This document shows positions 15,031 through 21,913 of a stretch of 64,000 nt of DNA, piece after piece. This DNA is from Tepidimonas fonticaldi (GTDB taxonomy: Bacteria > Pseudomonadota > Gammaproteobacteria > Burkholderiales > Burkholderiaceae_C). How positions within the stretch are numbered: position 1 is the stretch's first letter; each line of letters begins with the position of its first letter. The stretch lies in assembly GCF_007556755.1 (NCBI RefSeq), contig NZ_VJOO01000002.1, positions 124,001 to 188,000 on the forward strand, read 5' to 3'. The notes beneath the pieces are model-generated. The model did no database searches. It was not told where the DNA came from and saw only the letters and a list, made by a program, of their open reading frames with translations. The position numbers and the translations under genes are program-made.

Positions 15031-15834
15031 ATGGACCGTTCCCTCATCAAATCCATGATGCCTTCGCTTGTCGCAGGCCATGTGCCCCGCAACGTGCGGT
15101 CGTTCAAGTATCGCGTGTTCGATGATCAGCCGCAGTCCTCGACGCTGGGCTTCGCCATCGACCCCCAGCCCTTCGACGGCAAGGTGGTCGCGGCCAGCGA
15201 CGACGCCATCGTCGTCAAGCTCAAGCCCAGCGAGTTCGCGGTGCTCGACCCCCACCTGGTGACCACCCTTCCCAGCGAAGGCGCCAAGGTGCATGTCCAA
15301 CCGTATGCCCGCCGCCGCTTCGACGGCCTGCGCGCGGACACCCCGGAAGTAATCACCGAGAAGACCGCGGACGGTGTTCCCTACACCATCACCAGGCACA
15401 TCCTCGGCTCCGCGCCTGCCAAGCTGCCCATCCCCGAGCCGCAGTGCATGGAACTGGGACAGCTCATCCAGCAGTTGGAGGAAATGCCGGCTCCCGATGG
15501 GTTCCGGCGCATCACCCACATGCTGGTCGATGCGGGTGCCCGCGACTTCACCTGGGTCGATCCGAAGCCGTCCAAGATCATCGAGACACCCCCGGCGATC
15601 AGCTTCTCGGTTTCGACCTCGAAGTTCGAGGGCCAGGTGACGATCCTCTACGACCGCGGCGGCGACACCTACGCGGTGGAACTGAGCCGCGACGGCGAAC
15701 TGGTCGATCGGCACGACGAGGTGTATTTCGACATGCTCGGTGAAGTGCTGGAGCGGCTTATCGACGACGGGCACTGGCGTCTGATCGACGTGAGCGTCAT
15801 CGACGCCAAGGCAACCAAGCGGCGCTACGGCTGA
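15031..15834 (+). CDS. ICE-conserved hypothetical protein
   Basis: 267 residues, soluble. The first 110 residues look like a beta-rich domain (RSFKYRVFDDQPQSSTLGF, then DDAIVVKLKPSEFAVLDP); the C-terminal part (from about 180) has a second beta-rich unit (VTILYDRGGDTYAVELSRDG). Start ATG at 15031 follows AAGGAG and is 94 bases behind leader RNA copy C. A terminator follows after the stop. No known domain identified. Confidence 0.65.
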   Translation: MDRSLIKSMMPSLVAGHVPRNVRSFKYRVFDDQPQSSTLGFAIDPQPFDGKVVAASDDAIVVKLKPSEFAVLDPHLVTTLPSEGAKVHVQPYARRRFDGLRADTPEVITEKTADGVPYTITRHILGSAPAKLPIPEPQCMELGQLIQQLEEMPAPDGFRRITHMLVDAGARDFTWVDPKPSKIIETPPAISFSVSTSKFEGQVTILYDRGGDTYAVELSRDGELVDRHDEVYFDMLGEVLERLIDDGHWRLIDVSVIDAKATKRRYG

Positions 15835-15862
15835 CCGCAGCCTACCGGCGACTTGCCCCCAT

Positions 15863-15899
15863 AGGCCTTCCATCCATTCGGGTGGAGGGCCTTTTTCTT
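15863..15899 (+). terminator. Rho-independent terminator
   Basis: An imperfect stem, GGCCTTCCATCC pairing with GGGTGGAGGGCC around ATTC, followed by TTTTTCTTC; the ribosome-binding site of the next gene starts immediately after. Confidence 0.75.
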
Positions 15900-15912
15900 C
15901 AGGAGATCAACC

Positions 15913-16266
15913 ATGTCACTGCGATTCAAAGGTTCCGACCTGCGCCCCGTGCTGGCCGAGGCCGTTGCCAACCAATGCCGCGTCGTCCTCGCCAAGGACC
16001 AGGGCGTGTACTTCCTCGCCGAGCAGGGAGAGCGCCGTCCCGATGGCCGCGTGAAGCTGCTGGCCTATGCCGTCGGCTGCAACCCGGATACCGACCCGTT
16101 TGACGGCTGGTGGGAACTGGCGCGTGCCGAGCTGGGTGGCGACGACTTCGGCGAGTTCTTCGATCCGAAGGAAGGCGTCTTCGCCCGCATCCTGCGCGGC
16201 ATGGACGATCTGATGCTATCCGCCACCACGACGCACCTGTCGCTGGAGGTGGTGCCATCGATGTAG
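15913..16266 (+). CDS. DUF3085 domain protein
   Basis: 117 residues. MSLRFKGSDLRPVLAEAVA followed by VVLAKDQGVYFLAEQGE and VKLLAYAVGCNPDTDPFDGWW matches the DUF3085 pattern of small plasmid and ICE proteins. Start ATG at 15913 follows AGGAGA. It is soluble, without known activity. Terminators on both sides make it a short transcript of its own or one arising by read-through. Confidence 0.75.
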   Translation: MSLRFKGSDLRPVLAEAVANQCRVVLAKDQGVYFLAEQGERRPDGRVKLLAYAVGCNPDTDPFDGWWELARAELGGDDFGEFFDPKEGVFARILRGMDDLMLSATTTHLSLEVVPSM

Positions 16267-16290
16267 TGCGAATACCACTGTCCCCTCACG

Positions 16291-16318
16291 GCCCCCTTCA
16301 TGGGGGCTTCTTTTTTTG
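16291..16318 (+). terminator. Rho-independent terminator
   Basis: GCCCCC-TTCAT-GGGGGC stem followed by TTCTTTTTTTG. Confidence 0.85.
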
Positions 16319-16408
16319 CGGCGCTGGCGGCATGGACAAAGGGAAGCGTCCGGATGCCGATTGATTACTGCCGCGCGCGCGAAGCCCGTCCATGCTGCCC
16401 CCATGCCT

Positions 16409-16480
16409 GCTGACGTTGTCAGCGACATGCCAGGCAACCATCGGTCTTCGAGGTTGCCGCGCAGTTTCCACTGCGTGACC
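16409..16480 (+). ncRNA. Pseudoknotted leader RNA, copy A (radC-motif-like)
   Basis: Hairpin 1 GCTGAC-GTT-GTCAGC (16409-16423), linker GACATGCCA, hairpin 2 GGCAACC/GGTTGCC (16433-16458) with GGTC in the loop (16443-16446), hairpin 3 CGCAG/CTGCG (16460-16475), then GACC (16477-16480) complementary to the loop. It lies 148 bases before the DUF3577 gene. Confidence 0.8.
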
Positions 16481-16627
16481 GAGCCAGCTCGCACCGCATC
16501 CATCCGCGAGCGGCCACCAGTCCTGGTGGCGGATGCTTTCGCCTTATCAACCCACCGCGGGGTTACGCACCTTTCCCCGCATGCGTGGGGCCGGTGTGTC
16601 TCCGCTTCATCCCAATGGAGATTCACC

Positions 16628-17545
16628 ATGAGCACCACGTCCAACGAGAAATCGTATTTCGACCTCCACACCTCGGGCATCGGCTACATCCAGCGTGTCC
16701 GCGAGGTTCCCGTCCGGGGCGGCCGCCGTGCGCAGCCCTTCCTGGCATGCACCATCGCCGCGCTGGTCGGCTCCGCCAAGGACCCCAGCTACCGCTACTT
16801 CGACGTCAAGGTCTCGGGTGCCGAGGCCAAGAAACTGGTCGAGCGCTACATCGGCGTTGACGATCCCAAGCAGCGGCCGCTGGTGCGCTTCCGCCTCGGC
16901 GACCTCTGGGGCGATGCGTACATCCGCGACAAGGGTGAGCACAAGGGCCAGGCCGCCGCGTCTCTGAAGGCGCGACTGCTGAAGGCCGAGCCGCTTGACC
17001 GGGCCGAACTGGCTTCGATCAAGCTGCACGAGCTGATCACCCGCGGCATCGGCTACCTCAGCCGCCCGAAGGACGTCTCCCCCAAGGATGGCGATCCGTT
17101 CCTGTCGTGCTGCGTCGCGGCGCTGGCCGGACCTGTCGGTGAACCGGAATATCGGTACTTCGACACCATCGTCGCCACCCCTGAAGCCGAGCACCTGGTT
17201 CGCCGGTGCGTGCAGGCCATCGAAGGGGACCGCAAGGTGCTGATCGCCTTCCGTCTGAACGACATGAAGATCGATCCGTACATCCGCACCAAGGGCGAGC
17301 GCGCCGGGGAACCGGGAGCGAGCCTGGAATCGACGCTGGTCCACATCGGTCTCATCAAGATCGACGGCACCCAGGTCTATCCGACGAGCCAGGCGCAAGC
17401 CGAGGCGCCGCAAGCCGAGGACGCACCCGCGCCCGAAGCCGAGGTTGCCGCCGACACCGCTGCCGACCAGCCTGTCGAGCCCGCCGTGCGCGAGCCCGCA
17501 GGTGAAGTCGAGGAGCAGGAGCCGGCATTGGCTGCTTCGTTCTGA
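16628..17545 (+). CDS. STY4534-family ICE replication protein (DUF3577), duplicated domain
   Basis: 305 residues. Two tandem copies of the DUF3577 domain are visible: residues about 6-115 (GIGYIQRVREV ... RYFDVKVSGAEAKKLVERYI) and about 135-245 (GIGYLSRPKDV ... RYFDTIVATPEAEHLVRRCV), followed by an Ala/Glu/Pro-rich tail. Single-domain relatives are about 150 residues. The domain may bind single-stranded nucleic acid, but I cannot show this here. Start ATG at 16628 follows GGAGAT. It lies behind leader RNA copy A; a terminator follows. Confidence 0.8.
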   Translation: MSTTSNEKSYFDLHTSGIGYIQRVREVPVRGGRRAQPFLACTIAALVGSAKDPSYRYFDVKVSGAEAKKLVERYIGVDDPKQRPLVRFRLGDLWGDAYIRDKGEHKGQAAASLKARLLKAEPLDRAELASIKLHELITRGIGYLSRPKDVSPKDGDPFLSCCVAALAGPVGEPEYRYFDTIVATPEAEHLVRRCVQAIEGDRKVLIAFRLNDMKIDPYIRTKGERAGEPGASLESTLVHIGLIKIDGTQVYPTSQAQAEAPQAEDAPAPEAEVAADTAADQPVEPAVREPAGEVEEQEPALAASF

Positions 17546-17553
17546 TCCGGCAT

Positions 17554-17580
17554 GGCCCCTCACGGGGCCTTGCCTTTTTC
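17554..17580 (+). terminator. Rho-independent terminator
   Basis: GGCCCC-TCAC-GGGGCC stem followed by TTGCCTTTTTC. Confidence 0.75.
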
Positions 17581-17602
17581 CTATTCCCCAAGGAGAACCA
17601 TC

Positions 17603-18292
17603 ATGGCAGTCACATCGGCGCCCGACCAATCGGGTTCGCCCATCACCGTCCCAGGCCAACTCACGCTGCGCACGATCCGCGGAAGAAACGGCCCTTTCAA
17701 CGTCGGCCGACTTGTCACCCCCATCGGCAAGTTCGCGGTGAAGGATGCGGAGCTGGAGCAGTACCCCGAAGGCAAGTACGACGGGGAGTTCGTCATCCGC
17801 TACATCTTCCCGAAGTCCTATCCCGTCGGCGACGGCATGCGGTTCGAGATCCGTGCCAACCTGGACGGGATGACGCTCAACGGCATCGACAAACTGAGCC
17901 GTGACGAGGCACGCAGCTTCACCACCCAGGAAGTCGATCCGCTCGATGAAGAACTGGGCGCGCAGCCTGCGTCAACGCCGGCCAAGCCCGCCAAGGCATC
18001 CAGACCCGCCAAGCCCGCATCCGTGCAGGCGTCCGCGGACCCGCTGATCGATACCACGCCTTTTGGTGTGGATGCCCCGCCGCCCGCTGCGGCTGCTGCC
18101 CCCGGCAGCACCGAAGATGGCGACGCCGCGCTGTTCGGGCTGCTCTGGCCGCTGGGAGAGTCCGTGAAACTGGATTCGACCATCGACCGCCGCACCCTGC
18201 GCGCGCAGATCGCCCGCCTGGGTGAACTGGGCTACGCGCTGGACTTCAAGACGCAGGAGTGGAGCCGCCAGGCCGAACTGCAACCTGCGTGA
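17603..18292 (+). CDS. DUF3275 family protein
   Basis: 229 residues. Residues about 12-115 form the conserved domain (ITVPGQLTLRTIRGRNGPFNVGRL ... GEFVIRYIFPKSYPVGDGMRFEIRA), beta-rich and probably OB-like. A Pro/Ala/Lys-rich linker (about 125-175) leads to a short helical C-terminus. Start ATG at 17603 follows AAGGAGAA, right after the terminator of the DUF3577 gene. DUF3275 proteins are common next to DUF3577 in these elements; both may act in element DNA replication, which is inference. Confidence 0.8.
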   Translation: MAVTSAPDQSGSPITVPGQLTLRTIRGRNGPFNVGRLVTPIGKFAVKDAELEQYPEGKYDGEFVIRYIFPKSYPVGDGMRFEIRANLDGMTLNGIDKLSRDEARSFTTQEVDPLDEELGAQPASTPAKPAKASRPAKPASVQASADPLIDTTPFGVDAPPPAAAAAPGSTEDGDAALFGLLWPLGESVKLDSTIDRRTLRAQIARLGELGYALDFKTQEWSRQAELQPA

Positions 18293-18386
18293 TCGCAGAC
18301 GCCGCATCCGCGGTGTTCTTGATCCATCCGCCGGGGTTCCTTCCCCATGCGGGGGAGGCTCCGACTTTCTTCTGGAGGTCTCCATC

Positions 18387-18710
18387 ATGTCCACCATCGC
18401 TTGCGATGCACCTCATTGCACGCTGGACGAACCCGCGTGGCGCGCTGTCTGCAAGACGGCCGCCGAGCACGCCCAGCGTGGTTGCGGCCTGTCCTGGGAT
18501 CACTGGGTCACGCTTTTCAGTTCGGAGATCGACGCGCAAGCCAGTCGGTTGCCGGAAACCCAGCGGGCTCAGGCCCTGGAAATCGCGACCCAGGAATGGG
18601 ACTACGCAACCCCTGCCGAACGGCAGGAAACGCAGGAGTGGAACGCTGCGAACGGCTACTGCTCCCATGGCATCGAACTGGGCTACTGCCCAGCCGGTTG
18701 CGGCTCCTAG
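18387..18710 (+). CDS. Small Cys-containing hypothetical protein
   Basis: 107 residues. It has cysteines in MSTIACDAPHC near the N-terminus and a C-terminal cluster YCSHGIELGYCPAGCGS, which could make a small zinc-binding site. The rest is helical. Start ATG at 18387 follows TCTGGAGG. Function unknown. Confidence 0.6.
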   Translation: MSTIACDAPHCTLDEPAWRAVCKTAAEHAQRGCGLSWDHWVTLFSSEIDAQASRLPETQRAQALEIATQEWDYATPAERQETQEWNAANGYCSHGIELGYCPAGCGS

Positions 18711-18810
18711 TCCGCACCGGACTCCATCGCCGCACGCGCGGCATTCCATCACCCGCTGGGGGCTCTCCCCCACGGGGAGGCCTCCGGCTCGATTCTTCAG
18801 GAGGCCTTTC

Positions 18811-19218
18811 ATGGGCTGGTATTTCTCCCCCCAATCGCGGTCTGAACTGATCGCGGAACTGATCGCACCGCAAGAGACCGAGCGCGCCAGCGTCAAGGTC
18901 ATCGCCCACGCGCTGCGCGGCAACGTCCTGTGGTCCGTCACGGAAGTGACGGCCAAGGTCGAAGGCGTGCATCGTCATCTGGCGCCAGGCCAATCCCTGC
19001 GCTACATCCGCTGCGATCTTCTCGAACGCAGCGGCGACCAGTGGGGCTACAAGCCACTGGACGAGTCCATGCACCCGTACTACTACACGTGCCCGCTGTC
19101 CTATCTGGACCTCGCACCAGAGCAGTCCGCCGACTGGCGTGCAGGCGTTCGCGCCTACCACGCGCGGCGGCGCACACCCACGGCACCTGCGGCACCCACC
19201 GCAGCGCTGATGGCCTGA
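18811..19218 (+). CDS. ICE-conserved hypothetical protein, possibly DUF6927
   Basis: 135 residues, starting MGWYFSPQSRSELIAELIAP; the middle shows strands (SVKVIAHALRGNVLWSVTEV) and a conserved-looking YYTCPLSYLDLAP. It resembles DUF6927-type plasmid proteins, a call made from memory of the family and therefore weak. Start ATG at 18811 follows CAGGAGG. The following gene begins 16 bases after the stop, so they are likely cotranscribed. Confidence 0.6.
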   Translation: MGWYFSPQSRSELIAELIAPQETERASVKVIAHALRGNVLWSVTEVTAKVEGVHRHLAPGQSLRYIRCDLLERSGDQWGYKPLDESMHPYYYTCPLSYLDLAPEQSADWRAGVRAYHARRRTPTAPAAPTAALMA

Positions 19219-19234
19219 GCCAGGAGGAACCGAC

Positions 19235-19495
19235 ATGGACCCGATCCTGGCTGCGCTTCCGCCCTCGCTGTTGAAGCTCGTTGAAGGGAGTTTGTCCAAC
19301 GACGAAGTTTCTTCCGACGAGGAAATGCTGGAGTACTTCATCAGCAACGGCCTCACCGAGGCACAGGCACGGCAGGCACTGACCCACCGCGACCAGTACC
19401 TCAACAACATCTACCTGGAGGGCTTCACGCCAATCACTTCGGTAGATGAGGCGCTTCACTTCAACCCGCACACCCGGCAGTTCGAGCCGGACTGA
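19235..19495 (+). CDS. Small ICE-conserved hypothetical protein
   Basis: 86 residues, acidic and helical (LTEAQARQALTHRDQYLNN). The start has CAGGAGG nine bases upstream and follows the preceding gene by 16 bases. No signal peptide or membrane helix and no recognised family. Confidence 0.6.
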   Translation: MDPILAALPPSLLKLVEGSLSNDEVSSDEEMLEYFISNGLTEAQARQALTHRDQYLNNIYLEGFTPITSVDEALHFNPHTRQFEPD

Positions 19496-19571
19496 GCGGC
19501 TTTCTTCCACCCCCTGGGGCAGTACTTGCCCCAGCGGGCGGTGCTGTTCCCGTTCATCCGAGGACACCACC

Positions 19572-20222
19572 ATGCCCGAAAACACTTCTTCCACCACGCT
19601 GTATCGCATCGACGAATGCTCCGACGTGATGGCCGATGCTTGCGTCGGCGATGACCAGGGCAATCTGATCTTCCTGTCGATCTGGGCGCGCGACACCGCC
19701 GTCCAGCAGTTCCTCGCTCGTCTGACCCTCGGGCGCGACGAACAGGGCCTGGACCAGTTCCACGTCATCACCGACCAGGGCGGCAGCGTCCCGGTGTTCG
19801 TCAGCAACGTCGATCGTCTGGAAAAGCGCATGACCCGCGCCTACCGGCGAACGCTGTTCGGTTCGCTGTCCAACGTGTGGCTGTTCGACCGCCGCTGCGT
19901 CAAGCCCGACAAGGCCAACGCCAGCGCACTGGCATTGCTGCCCAAGGGCAGCGCCCACCGGCTTGACCGCCTGTGGATGCTGGTGCGGGACACCTGCCCA
20001 CTGCCGCTGCTCGACCACTGGCGCGAAACCGTGCTGGAGCTGCTACAGACCCGCGAGATGCTGGCCCGTCTTCCGTTCGCCCTCGGGTCGCTGGAAGGCC
20101 ATCGGCTCGCCATCGACGTGCCGGCGCTGACCCTGGCGCTGGGCTCCCTGATCCGCAGTGACGTGCTCACCGCCTATCCGTATCCGGCCAAGATTTGGAC
20201 GCCGGAAGCGGTAGCGGCTTGA
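19572..20222 (+). CDS. ICE-conserved hypothetical protein
   Basis: 216 residues. The N-terminal half is alpha/beta (GNLIFLSIWARDTAVQQFLARLTLG), and the second half is helical with the basic stretch RLEKRMTRAYRRTLFG near the middle. ATG at 19572 follows GAGGACACC. A stable hairpin AGCACGCC/GGCGTGCT follows at 20235-20252. No function recognised. Confidence 0.65.
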   Translation: MPENTSSTTLYRIDECSDVMADACVGDDQGNLIFLSIWARDTAVQQFLARLTLGRDEQGLDQFHVITDQGGSVPVFVSNVDRLEKRMTRAYRRTLFGSLSNVWLFDRRCVKPDKANASALALLPKGSAHRLDRLWMLVRDTCPLPLLDHWRETVLELLQTREMLARLPFALGSLEGHRLAIDVPALTLALGSLIRSDVLTAYPYPAKIWTPEAVAA

Positions 20223-20234
20223 CCCGCCCGCGAG

Positions 20235-20257
20235 AGCACGCCAAGGCGTGCTTTCGC
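20235..20257 (+). terminator. Hairpin, possible terminator
   Basis: AGCACGCC-AA-GGCGTGCT stem followed by a weak T run (TTCGCACTTC). Confidence 0.45.
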
Positions 20258-20286
20258 ACTTCATCCCCGCCAACCAGGAGACTTCC

Positions 20287-21396
20287 ATGGCCCTCATGTT
20301 CCCGCGGCTCGCCCGCAATTTCTCCAAGAACGGGTACTACCCGACCGACGAACCCACGCTCGAAAGAGCCCTCAACGCACTGATGCCCAGCGATGGCCCG
20401 ATGTGCATCCTCGATCCCTGCGCCGGCGAAGGCGTGGCGATCGCCGAAGCCGCTCATGCTCTCGGGCGCGAGCAAGCCAAGGCGTTCGCCGTCGAGTTCG
20501 ACGCGGAGCGGGCACGCCATGCCCGCGGCCTGGTCGATCATTGCCTGCACGCGGACCTGATGGACACGATGATCTCAAAGCAGTCGTTCGGGCTGCTCTG
20601 GCTCAACCCACCGTATGGCGATCTGTCCAAGGACGTCAACGGCAACATCGGCTATCAGGGCCAGGGCCGTGCCCGCTTCGAGAAGCTCTTCTATCAGCGC
20701 AGCCTCTCGCTATTGCAGTATGGCGGCGTGCTGGTCTTCATCGTCCCTGGCTACGTGCTCGACGCCGAGCTGGTCGGCTGGCTGACACGCCACTACACGG
20801 ACCTACGCATCTACCGAGCGGTGGAAACGCAGTTCAAGCAGGTGGTGATCTTCGGCCGCAGGGTGCGCCAGCGCGAGCTGGCACCCGATGGTCTCAAGGC
20901 CGTGCGCAATCTGCTGCTGCAGATCGGGCTTGGTGAAGTCGAAGCCGAGGAACTGCCGAGCGAATGGCCGTTCCTGCCGTACATCGTCCCCGCCAGTCCG
21001 GCCGAGCCGGAGCATTTCTTCCGCGTGACGATGGAGCCAGAGCAGTTCGCCGATGAAGTCGGCCGGCTGCAAGGCCTCTGGCCGTCGCAGGACACGCACC
21101 TGGGGGCCGCGCAGCAGTCGCTGCGTCCACCGGCGCGTGCCTTGTCCCACTGGCATCTCGCCCTGGCTCTGGCCGCGGGCGCGATCTCGGGGGTTGTGCG
21201 CTCCAAGACCGGGCGCGTGCTCGTCGTCAAAGGTGACACCCACAAGGACAAGACGCTCCAGCGGGAATTCACCGAACGCGAAGACGGCTCCATCGCCGAG
21301 ACCCGCATCCTCACCGACAAGTTCGTGCCCGTCATCCGCGCGTGGGACATGACGCCCGGCTCCGCCACGCGGGGCGAGGTGTTGACCATCCGCTGA
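20287..21396 (+). CDS. DUF6094 protein, adenine-N6 methyltransferase-like
   Basis: 369 residues. A SAM-binding motif I is seen as ILDPCAGEGVAIAEAA (about residues 40-55) and the catalytic-type motif IV as LNPPY (about 106-110), the arrangement of gamma-class N6-adenine DNA methyltransferases. The N-terminus GYYPTDEPTLERAL is like the entry of type-I-related methylases. The C-terminal 150 residues are unlike known target-recognition domains. No cognate nuclease is adjacent; the SF2 helicase gene follows after one small gene. Possible roles are DNA protection or control of replication; activity is inferred from the motifs. Confidence 0.75.
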   Translation: MALMFPRLARNFSKNGYYPTDEPTLERALNALMPSDGPMCILDPCAGEGVAIAEAAHALGREQAKAFAVEFDAERARHARGLVDHCLHADLMDTMISKQSFGLLWLNPPYGDLSKDVNGNIGYQGQGRARFEKLFYQRSLSLLQYGGVLVFIVPGYVLDAELVGWLTRHYTDLRIYRAVETQFKQVVIFGRRVRQRELAPDGLKAVRNLLLQIGLGEVEAEELPSEWPFLPYIVPASPAEPEHFFRVTMEPEQFADEVGRLQGLWPSQDTHLGAAQQSLRPPARALSHWHLALALAAGAISGVVRSKTGRVLVVKGDTHKDKTLQREFTEREDGSIAETRILTDKFVPVIRAWDMTPGSATRGEVLTIR

Positions 21397-21499
21397 TCGC
21401 TTCTCTACCGCTGACGGTCACCGTCGGCTTCCTCCACCCACCGGGGTCCAGTCGCCCCGAGGGGGCGCCGTGGCCCCTTCATCTTCAAGGAGCCTTTCC

Positions 21500-21811
21500 A
21501 TGGCAGCCCAAGCACTTCCCATCGGCCAAGCATCGAGCCGGCGCTTCTTCCCTGGCGAGACCGTCGTGACCTGTGGCGTTGACGCCCTGGTCCAGCAGGG
21601 CCGGCTCAACCCGGTGCCGTATCTGCACCGCCACCTCAATGGCGACTGGGGCGACCTCGACGACTACGACAAGCGGCAGAACGATGCCGCGCTGGAGTCC
21701 GGCGAGGACCGCCTTTTCTCTTCCTACCAGGTCGCACCCGGCCTGCAGCTTTGGATTATCACCGAATGGGATCGCAGCGTGACCACGCTGCTACTGCCCA
21801 GCGAGTACTGA
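21500..21811 (+). CDS. Small plasmid-related hypothetical protein
   Basis: 103 residues, very acidic in the middle (GDWGDLDDYDKRQNDAALESGEDR), with a C-terminal strand-rich part (LQLWIITEWDRSVTTLLLPSEY). Such proteins are frequently annotated as plasmid-related. Start ATG at 21500 follows CAAGGAG. It sits between the methyltransferase-like and helicase genes. No known activity. Confidence 0.65.
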   Translation: MAAQALPIGQASSRRFFPGETVVTCGVDALVQQGRLNPVPYLHRHLNGDWGDLDDYDKRQNDAALESGEDRLFSSYQVAPGLQLWIITEWDRSVTTLLLPSEY

Positions 21812-21913
21812 TCTCTCCCAGACGACGGCCGCCTGCCGTCTCTTCATCCCACCACGGGGCATGCCATCGCCCCGCGGGGGTGGTGCATGCCCCATTTTCT
21901 TTGGAGCATCACC

